35,511 nt of DNA from an uncultured beta proteobacterium (GCA_903830985.1 CAIKVZ010000159.1:1-35511); one strand, 5' to 3'; counted from the first letter of the stretch, positions 24,881 through 33,189 are shown. Notes: a model not told the origin generated them from the letters alone. A program made the numbers and translations.

Positions 24881-24925
24881 TGGGGCAGACCAGGCGGACG
24901 CGAAGCGAGTCTTGTACTGTCCCCA
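24881..24925. repeat. REP-like imperfect hairpin between rimM and trmD
   Basis: TGGGG plus CAG pairs with CTG plus CCCCA with one bulged T. Inside it AGAC/GTCT and CGC-GAA-GCG form further short stems. The end CTGTCCCCAA matches the repeat arm at 10852-10859. There is no U-tract, and it sits inside the ribosomal operon. Confidence 0.4.
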
Positions 24926-24946
24926 ACTGTTCGAGCTGCGTTCCAC

Positions 24947-24958
24947 CTTGTATACAAG
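24947..24958. promoter_or_regulatory. 12-bp perfect palindrome upstream of trmD
   Basis: CTTGTATACAAG is fully symmetrical and ends 17 nt before the trmD start. The TTGTATACAA core is the kind of site bound by GntR-family (FCD-type) regulators, but no such gene is in the window. Confidence 0.4.
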
Positions 24959-24975
24959 CTGTTGAGATTTGCCTC

Positions 24976-25731
24976 ATGCGCTTCGATGTCATTACCCTGT
25001 TTCCAGAACTGTTTGCGCCGTTCCTCGTCACCGGCGTGACCCGGCGCGCGTTCGAGTCAAAAAGCGTCGACGTTCGGCTGTGGAATACGCGCGACTTCGC
25101 TTGCGGCAATTACCGGCGCGTCGACGATCGACCGTTCGGCGGCGGCCCAGGCATGGTGATGATGATCGAGCCGCTGGTGCGGGCCCTGAACGCCATCCGC
25201 GAGCAGCGGCAGGACATGGCGCCGGTGGTGCTTTTTTCCCCGATCGGTGAGCCGCTCAAGCACGCGGGCGTCGAACATTGGTCGAACAGCGTGGGCGCGG
25301 TGCTGGTCTGCGGACGCTACGAAGGTCTGGACCAGCGCTTCATTGACACTCACGTGGACTGCCAGATCAGTCTGGGTGACTTTGTCCTGTCCGGCGGCGA
25401 AATTGCTGCCATGGCATTGCTCGACGCCGTGGCCCGATTGCAGCCCGGCGTGCTCAACGACGCCGGCAGTCACCAGTTGGACAGTTTCAACCCGGCGCTG
25501 GATGGTCTGCTCGATTGCCCGCATTACACCCGCCCCGAGGCTTGGGAGGGCGTTCCGGTTCCCGCCGTGCTGCTGTCCGGCCATCACGCCCAGATCGAGC
25601 GCTGGCGCAGGGATCGTCGCCTGGAAATAACCTCGGCGCACCGGCCGGATCTTGTTGCGCAGGCGCGCGCAGCGGGACACTTGAACGCTCAGGACGAAGC
25701 CGTTTTGCGGCATCTTCCTGGCGCGCTATAA
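24976..25731 (+). CDS. trmD: tRNA (guanine-N1)-methyltransferase TrmD
   Basis: SPOUT methyltransferase of 251 residues that makes m1G37 in tRNAs with G36 and prevents +1 frameshifting. N-terminus MRFDVITLFPELF, RPFGGGPGMVMM, the trefoil-knot AdoMet segments VCGRYEGLDQRFID and ISLGDFVLSGGE, and the catalytic-Asp loop HYTRPE are all present. The stop TAA is embedded in the TATAAT that probably serves rplS. It lies 101 nt after rimM, a wider gap than usual because of the repeat and palindrome there. Confidence 0.97.
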   Translation: MRFDVITLFPELFAPFLVTGVTRRAFESKSVDVRLWNTRDFACGNYRRVDDRPFGGGPGMVMMIEPLVRALNAIREQRQDMAPVVLFSPIGEPLKHAGVEHWSNSVGAVLVCGRYEGLDQRFIDTHVDCQISLGDFVLSGGEIAAMALLDAVARLQPGVLNDAGSHQLDSFNPALDGLLDCPHYTRPEAWEGVPVPAVLLSGHHAQIERWRRDRRLEITSAHRPDLVAQARAAGHLNAQDEAVLRHLPGAL

Positions 25732-25732
25732 T
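25727..25732 (+). promoter_or_regulatory. -10 element for rplS, overlapping the trmD stop codon
   Basis: TATAAT covers the trmD TAA (25729-25731). TTGCGG at 25705-25710, 16 nt upstream, is a fair -35. The leader 25740-25842 can fold a GGCC...GGCC stem with an inner CATC/GATG hairpin around a T5 loop. Confidence 0.45.
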
Positions 25733-25842
25733 CAAAGGCTAACGATCCTCTGGTCGGCCGTCTTCTGGCATCTTTTTGATGGTCTGGAAGGCCCTTTGTG
25801 TCAATCCCGACGCTGGCGCGCCCAAGAACGTGTAAGGAAATC

Positions 25843-26232
25843 ATGAATCTGATCCAAGAACTCGAGCAGGAAGAAATTGCCCGCATCGGCAAGACCATCC
25901 CTGACTTCGCACCCGGCGACACGGTCATCGTCAGCGTGAACGTGGTCGAAGGTACGCGCAAGCGCGTCCAGGCCTACGAAGGCGTGGTGATTGCCCGTCG
26001 CAATCGCGGCCTGAACAGCGGCTTCATCGTGCGCAAGATCTCCAGCGGCGAAGGCGTCGAGCGTACGTTCCAGTTGTACAGCCCATTGATCGCCGGCATC
26101 GAAGTCAAGCGCCGCGGCGATGTGCGCCGTGCCAAGCTGTACTACCTGCGTGATCGCAGCGGCAAGTCGGCACGTATCAAGGAAAAGCTGCCGAACCGCA
26201 TCAAGGCTGTTGCTCCGGTGGCCGCCGCGTAA
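25843..26232 (+). CDS. rplS: 50S ribosomal protein L19
   Basis: Ribosomal protein of 129 residues located at the 30S-50S interface. [47 protein letters not shown] and [11 protein letters not shown] are diagnostic. TAAGGA upstream of the ATG at 25843 fixes the start, and the longer frame from 25798 is not used. The alanine-rich tail (VAPVAAA) is slightly longer than in E. coli L19 (115 residues), as is common in betaproteobacteria. Confidence 0.97.
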   Translation: MNLIQELEQEEIARIGKTIPDFAPGDTVIVSVNVVEGTRKRVQAYEGVVIARRNRGLNSGFIVRKISSGEGVERTFQLYSPLIAGIEVKRRGDVRRAKLYYLRDRSGKSARIKEKLPNRIKAVAPVAAA

Positions 26233-26253
26233 ATTCCAGCTTTTCACTGGTAG

Positions 26254-26289
26254 AAAACCGCCACAGCGCAGGCTGGTGGCGGTTTTTTT
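26254..26289 (+). terminator. intrinsic terminator of the rpsP-rplS operon
   Basis: AACCGCCAC (26256-26264) pairs with GTGGCGGTT (26276-26284) and a run of seven Ts (26283-26289) follows. A-rich sequence upstream makes it usable in reverse too. It starts 22 nt after the rplS stop. Confidence 0.92.
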
Positions 26290-26304
26290 CATTGGGAGTC
26301 CAAC

Positions 26305-27021
26305 ATGTCGGCCCGCGCCAATTCAGCTCCATCGTCACTGCCCAATTTTGACCCGCGCCAGGTGCCGGTGGTGGGCATTGACAGTCACTTGCCGGCCGTG
26401 GCTGCGCAGTGGCTTTTGCCGCAGGCCTTGCAGCAGCGTTTTGCTGCGCCGCCGACTTGGCAGCCCGAGATTCTGCTGGAGAAACGGTTTTCCGACCGCG
26501 TGCAAGCGAATGCCTCCGTGCTGTTGCCCATCGTGATGCGCGGCGCCTGGCGCGATCAGCCAACGGTCCTGCTGACGCAGCGAACTGCCCACATGTCCAC
26601 CCATTCCGGTCAAATTGCCTTCCCCGGCGGCAAGGCCGACCCGACCGACGCAGACGCTGCTGCCACCGCGCTGCGGGAGGCGAATGAAGAGGTGGGTCTG
26701 GCCCCCGAATTCGTACAGGTGCTGGGTGCACTGCCGATCTACACGACCGGTTCGGCTTTTGTCATCACCCCGGTGGTGGGTCTGGTCGATCCGGGTTTCA
26801 CCTTGCAGACCAACCCGATCGAGGTGGCTGACGCGTTCGAGGTGCCGCTGGAATTTCTGATGAACCCCGCCCACCACCAGCGCCACCGGCTCGACTGGCA
26901 GGGCGTGCAACGCGAATGGTATTCCATGCCCTACCACGATGCGGCGACGGGCAAAGAGCACTACATCTGGGGTGCCACGGCCGGCATGCTGCGCAACTTT
27001 TACCGTTTTCTGGCCGCCTGA
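26305..27021 (+). CDS. CoA pyrophosphatase, Nudix family (NudL-like)
   Basis: Nudix hydrolase of 238 residues. The extended motif LLTQRTAHMSTHSGQIAFPGGK just before the Nudix box is the signature of CoA diphosphatases (UPF0035). The box itself runs from Gly109 to the REANEEVGL segment and retains the metal-binding glutamates. It should cleave CoA or acyl-CoA to phosphopantetheine and adenosine 3',5'-bisphosphate. GGGAG upstream supports the start. About 70 residues precede the domain, longer than in E. coli NudL (192). Confidence 0.92.
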   Translation: MSARANSAPSSLPNFDPRQVPVVGIDSHLPAVAAQWLLPQALQQRFAAPPTWQPEILLEKRFSDRVQANASVLLPIVMRGAWRDQPTVLLTQRTAHMSTHSGQIAFPGGKADPTDADAAATALREANEEVGLAPEFVQVLGALPIYTTGSAFVITPVVGLVDPGFTLQTNPIEVADAFEVPLEFLMNPAHHQRHRLDWQGVQREWYSMPYHDAATGKEHYIWGATAGMLRNFYRFLAA

Positions 27022-27074
27022 TTGATTCATCGAGGTGGCCAGATTCCTGAGGATGCTGCCGCTATCATCGGACC

Positions 27075-28061
27075 ATGAGTTTTTTCGCCATCCTGTTTGC
27101 CCTGCTGCTGGAGCAGGTTCGCCCGCTGGCACGCGGCAACCCGGTGTACGCCGCTTTGCGCGCCTGGTCGCGCTGGGTGCGCCGAAACTTCGATACCGGA
27201 CGGGCCCACCACGGTGGCCTGGCCTGGGTGCTGGCCGTGCTGCTGCCGTCGGCCGTTGCTCTGGGCGTGCATTGGCTGCTGCTCTGGTTTGCCGGTTGGC
27301 CGTTTGCCGTTCTGTGGAGCGTCGTGGTGCTCTACCTCACGCTGGGCTTTCGGCAGTTCAGCCACCACTTCACCGATATTCGCGACGCCCTGGACGCTGG
27401 GGATGAAGCGCGTGCGCGCGAGTTGCTGGCGCTTTGGCAGCAGGTGGACGCGAGCGAACTGCCCAAGCGCGAAATCGTGCGCCATGTGATTGAGTACTCC
27501 GTGCTGGCGGCGCACCGCCACGTGTTTGGCGTGCTGTGCTGGTTTTCCATCCTGGCCGCCCTCGGTTTAGGGCCGGCCGGTGCGGTGATGTACCGCCTCA
27601 GCGAATTTGTCGCACGCTACTGGAAGTACCAGGCCGTGACCCAGCAGCAACCCGTCAGCCCGGCACTGCAGTCGGCGGCTTTGCAAGCCTGGTGGTTGAT
27701 TGACTGGCTGCCGGCACGCATCACGGCCCTCGGTTTTGCCGTGGTGGGAAGTTTTGAGGATGCCATCGACGCCTGGCGCAATTACGTGCTGCGCCATCCG
27801 CAGGACAACGACGGCGTCATCCTCGCGGCCACCGCCGGCGCCATCAATGTGCGCCTGGGCGGCGAGGCATTGAAGAGCTCCTTTGCCGCCCCTGCGCAAG
27901 CCGGAATTTCCGCGGAGGCGCTGGATCTGGACAGCGAGTCGACCGACGGCAGAGAACCCGAACTGGCCCACCTGCGCAGCGTGGTCGGACTCGTCTGGCG
28001 CACGGTCGTGATGTGGCTGGTGTTGCTCGCACTGCTCACGCTGGCGCGGCTGCTGGGTTGA
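27075..28061 (+). CDS. CobD/CbiB-AmpE superfamily membrane protein
   Basis: Inner-membrane protein of 328 residues with about four hydrophobic blocks. The N-terminus (FFAILFALLLEQVRPL), the FRQFSHHFTDIRDAL region, and LIDWLPARITALGFAVVGSFEDAIDAW resemble both CobD/CbiB (adenosylcobinamide-phosphate synthase) and AmpE. No other cobalamin gene is nearby, and canonical CobD motifs such as the N-terminal HPVR are missing. A true role in B12 synthesis is therefore doubtful, and an AmpE-like function in beta-lactamase signalling is equally open. It is convergent with rsgA across 37 nt that show no strong terminator. Confidence 0.8.
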   Translation: MSFFAILFALLLEQVRPLARGNPVYAALRAWSRWVRRNFDTGRAHHGGLAWVLAVLLPSAVALGVHWLLLWFAGWPFAVLWSVVVLYLTLGFRQFSHHFTDIRDALDAGDEARARELLALWQQVDASELPKREIVRHVIEYSVLAAHRHVFGVLCWFSILAALGLGPAGAVMYRLSEFVARYWKYQAVTQQQPVSPALQSAALQAWWLIDWLPARITALGFAVVGSFEDAIDAWRNYVLRHPQDNDGVILAATAGAINVRLGGEALKSSFAAPAQAGISAEALDLDSESTDGREPELAHLRSVVGLVWRTVVMWLVLLALLTLARLLG

Positions 28062-28098
28062 AGTCTTGCCGGTCAAACCTTGGCACAACGCCTGAGGT

Positions 28099-29040
28099 TC
28101 AGTACCGCGCTGGTTGCGACAACTCGGCGAACAGCGTGCTGTAGATTTTGTAGCGTCGATCGCTGATGCCAGTTTGCAGTTCATCAGGCTGTATTGCCGC
28201 GATCACGCCACATCCCGGCTCATGCAGGTGGGTGCAGTTGTAGAACTTGCAGTTTTTCGCATGCATCGCGATGTCGGGCATGCAGCCCGCCAGGTCCATG
28301 GGTGCAATGTGCTGCAGGCCAAATTCCTGAAAACCCGGTGAGTCGATCAGCGCCGTGCTCCGCTCGGAGTCAACCCAGTACCAGGTGGTACTGGTCGTGG
28401 TGTGTTTGCCCGAATTCAGCGCCTGGGAAATTTCACCCGTCAGCACCCGGGCATCGGGCACAAGCCGGTTGATCAGCGTGCTTTTGCCTGAGCCCGAAGG
28501 GCCCAGCACCAGCGTGACTTTTCCGGCCAGATGTTGCATCAGTAACTGAGCAGAATTTTCCCCCGTGGCGCCGGCGTCCGACGCCGGTTTGAGCGCCAAG
28601 GGCAGCATGGCGTAGCCCATACGCCGATAGGGCGCCAGCCGTTGCCAGGCGCGCTCGTAGGGTTCGCGCAGGTCACTCTTGTTCAAGGCAATCAGCGGGG
28701 TGATGCCTTGCGCCTCGGCCGCGATCAGGGCGCGTGACAACTGGCTTTCCGAATACTCGGGCTGGGCTGCAATCAGGATCAGCACCTGGTCCAGATTGGC
28801 GGCGAAGGACTTGGTGCGTACTTCGTCCTGGCGGTAGAAGATGTTGCGCCTGGGCTCGATCTTTTCGATGGTCCCTTCGTCGGCAGTCGCCAGCCATAGC
28901 ACCTGGTCGCCCACGACGGTCTGGCTTTTCTTGCCGCGCGGATGGCAGATCAGACGCCGACCTTCAGGCGTTTCCACCAGCACGTGGCGGCCGAAGCTCG
29001 CCACCACCAGTCCGGGGTCCAGAACGATGCGCTCAACCAA
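28099..29040 (-). CDS. rsgA: ribosome small subunit-dependent GTPase A
   Basis: Circularly permuted GTPase of 313 residues that acts late in 30S assembly. An N-terminal OB-fold is followed by G4 NKSD, then G1 GPSGSGKST and G3 DSPG, the permuted order. A zinc-binding knuckle C-x4-C-x-H-x5-C (CKFYNC...) closes the protein. The start is TTG at 29040: an in-frame TGA lies just upstream and no ATG or GTG precedes the conserved region. It overlaps the 3' end of the M48 protease gene by 8 nt, implying coupled translation. Confidence 0.94.
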   Translation of the reverse strand: MVERIVLDPGLVVASFGRHVLVETPEGRRLICHPRGKKSQTVVGDQVLWLATADEGTIEKIEPRRNIFYRQDEVRTKSFAANLDQVLILIAAQPEYSESQLSRALIAAEAQGITPLIALNKSDLREPYERAWQRLAPYRRMGYAMLPLALKPASDAGATGENSAQLLMQHLAGKVTLVLGPSGSGKSTLINRLVPDARVLTGEISQALNSGKHTTTSTTWYWVDSERSTALIDSPGFQEFGLQHIAPMDLAGCMPDIAMHAKNCKFYNCTHLHEPGCGVIAAIQPDELQTGISDRRYKIYSTLFAELSQPARY

Positions 29041-30334
29041 AGTGTGTACTCATTCGGGTCAGGCGCTCGGACGCCGCTGGGTGGGAGTAATAAAAACGGA
29101 CATAGACCGGGTCGGGCGTCAGCGTTGACGCATTGTCCTCGTACAGCTTGAGCAAGGCCCGGGCCAGGTCCGTGCCGCTGGTGTGGGCTACGGCGTAGGC
29201 GTCGGCCTGGAACTCGTGCTTGCGCGATACCTGCGCAAACAGCGGCGATACGAAGAAACTGGCCACGGGCATGGCCAGCGCAAACAGCAGCAGGGCCAGT
29301 GCGTCGGTCGGAGCGTTGACGCCGGCCAGGGGCAGGCCCATCAGATTGGGCCGTACGCCCAAGCCGGTGAAAAACCAGGCTTGGCAACTCAGCCAACCCA
29401 GCAGGGCGAAGCCCAGCAGGCTCATGGCAAACAGCGACAGCATGCGCTTGAGCACATGCTTGTGCTTGAAGTGACCCAACTCGTGCGCCAGCACGGCGTC
29501 GACCTCACCCGGCGCCAGCTTGGCCAGCAGGGTGTCGAAGAAGACCACGCGCTTGGAGGCGCCAAGGCCGGTGAAATAGGCGTTGGCGTGGGCGCTGCGC
29601 TTGCTGCCATCCATGACAAAAAAACCTTGCACGGAAAATCCGCAGCGCTGCATCAAGGCCGTGACGCGCGCCTTGAGTACCTCGTCTTCCAGCGGCTGAA
29701 ACTTGTTGAAAAATGGCGCGATGAAGGTCGGGTAGATCAACAGCAGCAGCAGGTTGAAACCGGTCCAGACGATCCAGGCCCAGAGCCACCAGAGTTGGCC
29801 GGCCGCGCCCATGAGCCAAATGATCAGCGCGGCCAGGGGCAGGCCGATGACAGCGCCCAGAACCGATGACTTGGCCAGATCAGCCAGCCAGAGCGCGAAA
29901 CTCATCTTGTTGAAACCAAAGCGCTGTTCCAGCACAAAGGTCTGGTACAGCGTCAAAGGCAGGTCGAGCACGCCGCTGATCAGCGCGAACGCCAGCAGCA
30001 GGGCGAGTTGCTGAGGCATACCGCCACCGAGCCAGCCCAGCAGAGCCTGGTTCAGTACGTCGAGCCCGCCCAGCAGCGTCCAGCCCAGCAGCGCCGCTGT
30101 TCCCCAGGCCAGTTCCAGCAGTCCGAATTGCGTCTTGGCCAGGGTGTAGTCGGCGGCTTTTTGGTGTGCTGCCAGGGTGATGTTTTGCACAAAGGCGGCG
30201 GGCACCTCGGAGCGGTGCCGGGCCACATGCCGAATCTGCCGGGACGCCAACCAGAACCTCACGAGCAGACCCAGCACCAGCAGGGCGGCGAAAACACAGG
30301 TGAACATCAAAGAGGCAGAGAAGGGCGAAGGCAT
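29033..30334 (-). CDS. M48 family metallopeptidase (Ste24/CAAX protease-like)
   Basis: Membrane zinc protease of 433 residues. HELGH at 284-288 is the catalytic zinc site, with a later EFQADAYAV segment providing the third ligand, and about six hydrophobic helices surround it as in Ste24-type enzymes. [15 protein letters not shown] is the conserved substrate-groove strand. The ATG at 30334 gives the expected N-terminus just ahead of the first helix. The longer frame to 30514 runs into orn on the other strand. It probably takes part in membrane-protein quality control. It is divergent from orn with only 37 nt between starts. Confidence 0.9.
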   Translation of the reverse strand: MPSPFSASLMFTCVFAALLVLGLLVRFWLASRQIRHVARHRSEVPAAFVQNITLAAHQKAADYTLAKTQFGLLELAWGTAALLGWTLLGGLDVLNQALLGWLGGGMPQQLALLLAFALISGVLDLPLTLYQTFVLEQRFGFNKMSFALWLADLAKSSVLGAVIGLPLAALIIWLMGAAGQLWWLWAWIVWTGFNLLLLLIYPTFIAPFFNKFQPLEDEVLKARVTALMQRCGFSVQGFFVMDGSKRSAHANAYFTGLGASKRVVFFDTLLAKLAPGEVDAVLAHELGHFKHKHVLKRMLSLFAMSLLGFALLGWLSCQAWFFTGLGVRPNLMGLPLAGVNAPTDALALLLFALAMPVASFFVSPLFAQVSRKHEFQADAYAVAHTSGTDLARALLKLYEDNASTLTPDPVYVRFYYSHPAASERLTRMSTHFG

Positions 30335-30371
30335 GGGCGCAGAGTGTAGGTCATCGGTGACAATCGACGCC

Positions 30372-30950
30372 ATGGCTGAAAACATCCTCACTTTAAAAAA
30401 ATCCGACCAGAACCTGATCTGGCTTGACTGCGAAATGACCGGGCTTGAGCCCGACGTGGACCGCCTGCTGGAGATCGCCGTGATCGTGACCGGGCCGAAT
30501 CTGGAGCCGCGCATCGAGGGGCCGGTGTTCGTGATTCACCAGTCCGACGAGCAACTCGACCGGATGGACGCCTGGAACAAGGGCACGCATGGCAGGAGCG
30601 GCTTGATCGACAAGGTCAAGGCTTCGACCGTCACCGAGGCCGAGGCCGAGGCCCTGACGCTGGCGTTTCTCGCCCATTACGCGCCCAAGGGCAAGGTGCC
30701 CATGTGCGGCAACAGCATCAGTCAGGACCGGCGCTTTCTGGTCAAGTACATGCCCAAGCTGGAGGCGTTTTTCCATTACCGCAACGTCGATGTCAGCACT
30801 TTCAAGGAGTTGGCCAAGCGCTGGCGGCCCGACGTCTACAGCGGCTTCAAGAAGCAGCAGCGCCACACAGCGTTGGCCGACGTGCATGAATCCATCGACG
30901 AACTGGAACACTACCGGCTGGACTTCATTCGTACTGAAAAAGCCGCTTGA
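30372..30950 (+). CDS. orn: oligoribonuclease
   Basis: DEDDh 3'-5' exonuclease of 192 residues that degrades di- to short oligoribonucleotides, including pGpG from c-di-GMP breakdown. Catalytic residues are Asp19 and Glu21 (WLDCEMTGL), the SISQDRRFL Asp, and His165/Asp170 ([10 protein letters not shown]). Length and sequence are typical. The start at 30372 is set by the family N-terminus. The SD is weak. Confidence 0.96.
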   Translation: MAENILTLKKSDQNLIWLDCEMTGLEPDVDRLLEIAVIVTGPNLEPRIEGPVFVIHQSDEQLDRMDAWNKGTHGRSGLIDKVKASTVTEAEAEALTLAFLAHYAPKGKVPMCGNSISQDRRFLVKYMPKLEAFFHYRNVDVSTFKELAKRWRPDVYSGFKKQQRHTALADVHESIDELEHYRLDFIRTEKAA

Positions 30951-30979
30951 AGAATAAATTAGGTAGAAACCCGAATCTA

Positions 30980-30988
30980 TGTGATAAT
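30980..30988 (+). promoter_or_regulatory. extended -10 promoter element of the helicase gene
   Basis: TGT followed by GATAAT is an extended -10. Transcription would start near 30995 and give a leader of about 170 nt. No good -35 is seen. Confidence 0.4.
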
Positions 30989-30994
30989 CGAAGG

Positions 30995-31167
30995 CTGCGC
31001 TTGAAATACAGGCGCAATTGCGCATCTCCCTTCACACCTTGGACTCCAACAATGGAGTCAACCGCACCGGACCACCGGTGCTGAGCTTCGGTTGATGGTT
31101 GATGTTTTTTAACCATTGACGGAGCACCTGCACACCTGTTGCGGGGCTTGCGTGTGAGTATTAATAC
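30995..31167 (+). promoter_or_regulatory. highly structured 5' leader of the DEAD-box helicase gene
   Basis: Consecutive stems: TGCGC/GCGCA (30996-31016), GACTCCA-ACAA-TGGAGTC (31042-31059), GCACCGG-ACCA-CCGGTGC (31064-31081) inside TCAACCG/CGGTTGA (31058-31064 with 31089-31095), ATGGTT/AACCAT (31095-31116) and CACAC/GTGTG (31131-31156). A GTATTAATAC palindrome (31158-31167) touches the ATG. There is no coding potential, and no Rfam family is recognised by eye. Confidence 0.5.
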
Positions 31168-33063
31168 ATGAACGACTCTTTTGACGTTGCTGGCGAAATT
31201 GCGCCTGCACAATCCCTTTCCAACGATTCATTTGTTGCCGAGGCCCATGCCCAGGCGACACCCGAATTCTCCGAGCCGACTGAAGGCCTGAACGAAGTCG
31301 AGGCGGCCGTGGTTGACACCACGCCCAACGGCTTTGCCCTGATGGGCCTGGCACCCGAACTGCTGCAAGCCGTGGCCGATCTGGGCTTCACCCAGCCCAC
31401 CACGGTGCAGATCAAGACCGTGCCCCTGGCGATGCAAGCCGGCAACGGCGAGCAAGGCGGCGCGCGGTTCACCGATCTGATGGTTTCCAGCCAGACCGGC
31501 AGCGGCAAGACCGCCGCTTTCCTGCTGCCTGTGCTGCACACGCTGCTGCAACAGGAAGCCCAGGCGCAAGCCGAGGAACGCGCCCAGTACGAGCGCGCTG
31601 CTGCCGAAGCCGCCGCCAAGGGCGAAGCACCTCCCAAGCGCGACAAGCGCAAGGACCCGACGAACCCGCGCAACTTCAAGGCTGCCGCTCCTGGTGCGCT
31701 GATACTGTGCCCGACGCGTGAGTTGGCGCAGCAGGTGGCGCATGACGCCATCGACCTGGTGAAGCATTGCCGTGGCCTGCGCATTGCCAATGTGGTGGGC
31801 GGCATGCCTTACCAGTTGCAGATCGCCAAGCTGCAGAACGCCAACCTGGTGGTTGCCACCCCCGGCCGCCTGCTGGACCTGCAACGCTCCATGCAGATCA
31901 AGCTCGACCAGGTGCAATTCCTGGTGGTCGACGAAGCCGACCGCATGCTGGACCTGGGCTTCTCCGATGACCTCGCCGAAGTCAATCAGCTCACCATCGA
32001 GCGCAAGCAGACCATGATGTTCAGCGCCACCTTTGCGCCGCGCATCCAGCAACTGGCGCAGCGCGTGATGCGCGAACCCCAGCGCATCCAGATCGATTCG
32101 CCGCAAGAGAAGCACCAGAATATCAAGCAGATCCTGCATTGGGCCGACAACCTGCAGCACAAGCGCAAGCTGCTGGACCACTGGCTGCGCGACACCACCA
32201 TGGCCCAGGCCATCGTTTTCTCCAGCACGCAGATCGAGTGTGACGGCCTGGCCAACGACCTGCAACAGGACGGCTTCTCGGCTGTGGCCTTGCATGGCGC
32301 CCTGAGCCAGGGCCTGCGCAATCGCCGCCTGATGGCCTTCCGCCAAGGTCAGGTGCAGATCCTGGTCGCAACCGACGTGGCCGCACGCGGTCTGGACGTG
32401 CCCAGCGTGAGCCACGTGTTCAACTTCGGCCTTCCGATGAAGGCCGAGGACTACACGCACCGCATCGGCCGCACCGGACGCGCCGGGCGTGACGGCATTG
32501 CCGTGACCATGGCCGAGCTGCGCGACCGTCGCCGCATCTCCGACATCGAGTCCTACACGCGCCAGCAATTCAAGGCCGAAGCGATTCCGGGCCTGGAGCC
32601 CAAGGTGCGCGTGCCCGATTCGCGTCCCGGTGGCAATTTCAGCGACCGCGACAACCGTGGCGGCAATGACCGTTTCTCGCGCGACAGCCGTCCGCCGGCC
32701 CGTGGCGGCTTCGCCGGTCGTCCTCCCGGCGGCGGCTTCGGTGGCGGTTTCAACGACCGCAACGCCCGCGGCCCAGCCCCTGATGGTCAGCGCGGCTTCC
32801 CCGATGCGCAGCGCGGTTTCCCCGGCAACAGCCGCCCCGCTTATGTGCCACGCGGTGAAGGCAACTTCGCCGGACGCGATGCCGGTTTCGCCGGGCGCGA
32901 TGCCGGTCCCCGTGGCGGCTTCGGCGGCGGCAATGCCGGCCCGGCCGACGGCTTTGCGCCGCGTTCCGAGTACGCACCGCGCAAGCCCGCCTTTGGCCGG
33001 CCCTCGAACGGCGGTGGCAAGGTGTTCGTGCCGCGCGACGCTGCCAAGAAGTCGTTCCGCTGA
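31168..33063 (+). CDS. DEAD-box ATP-dependent RNA helicase, RhlE-like
   Basis: RNA helicase of 631 residues. A Q motif (FTQPTTVQ) is followed by motif I QTGSGKT (109-115), Ia PTRELAQQ, II DEAD (255-258), III SAT (286-288), V ATDVAARGLD and VI HRIGRTGR (431-438), all intact. A charged Glu/Ala/Lys insert of about 45 residues separates motifs I and Ia. The last 145 residues are a disordered Arg-Gly-Phe-rich tail with repeats such as QRGFP and FAGRDAG, a likely RNA-binding region. About 55 acidic residues precede the core. There is no SD; the ATG is directly preceded by a palindrome. The long structured leader suggests post-transcriptional or cold regulation. RhlE is the closest family by tail type, but I do not fix the symbol. 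Confidence 0.93.
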   Translation: MNDSFDVAGEIAPAQSLSNDSFVAEAHAQATPEFSEPTEGLNEVEAAVVDTTPNGFALMGLAPELLQAVADLGFTQPTTVQIKTVPLAMQAGNGEQGGARFTDLMVSSQTGSGKTAAFLLPVLHTLLQQEAQAQAEERAQYERAAAEAAAKGEAPPKRDKRKDPTNPRNFKAAAPGALILCPTRELAQQVAHDAIDLVKHCRGLRIANVVGGMPYQLQIAKLQNANLVVATPGRLLDLQRSMQIKLDQVQFLVVDEADRMLDLGFSDDLAEVNQLTIERKQTMMFSATFAPRIQQLAQRVMREPQRIQIDSPQEKHQNIKQILHWADNLQHKRKLLDHWLRDTTMAQAIVFSSTQIECDGLANDLQQDGFSAVALHGALSQGLRNRRLMAFRQGQVQILVATDVAARGLDVPSVSHVFNFGLPMKAEDYTHRIGRTGRAGRDGIAVTMAELRDRRRISDIESYTRQQFKAEAIPGLEPKVRVPDSRPGGNFSDRDNRGGNDRFSRDSRPPARGGFAGRPPGGGFGGGFNDRNARGPAPDGQRGFPDAQRGFPGNSRPAYVPRGEGNFAGRDAGFAGRDAGPRGGFGGGNAGPADGFAPRSEYAPRKPAFGRPSNGGGKVFVPRDAAKKSFR

Positions 33064-33100
33064 GATATTGCCCCCACGCTTTTCACTCCGTGTAGGGTTT

Positions 33101-33189
33101 TTGGGGTCAGAGTCCAAATTTGACGAGCCTACGGCTCCCCCGCAGGGGGCGGCGCCTTGCGCCGCAGCAAAATTGGCGTCTGACCCCAA
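33101..33189. repeat. cloverleaf-shaped palindromic element (REP/MITE-like)
   Basis: The outer arms 33101-33121 and 33169-33189 match at 18 of 21 positions, both with a GGGGTCAGA/TCTGACCCC core. The interior holds three adjacent perfect hairpins: GAGCC-TAC-GGCTC (33125-33137), CCCCC-GCA-GGGGG (33137-33149, sharing one base) and CGGCGC-CTT-GCGCCG (33150-33164). No reading frame is present. The GGGGTCAG ends resemble REP sequences mobilised by RAYT transposases, but no such gene lies nearby. Confidence 0.65.

Noticed and set aside
32650-33060. tandem-repeat-like DNA at the helicase 3' end
   Set aside because: The repetition follows from Arg-Gly-Phe-rich codons of the disordered tail and stays in frame. 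It is not a separate repeat array.
31228-33189. 653-codon minus-strand frame and a 706-codon plus-strand frame at 32630-34750
   Set aside because: Both are shadows of the helicase and gabD genes. Their composition is biased and they run across a terminator and the palindromic element.
33101-33189. a tRNA or tmRNA gene suggested by the cloverleaf shape
   Set aside because: There is no T-loop GGTTCGA-like sequence, no CCA end and no anticodon-sized 7-nt loop. All loops are 3 nt.
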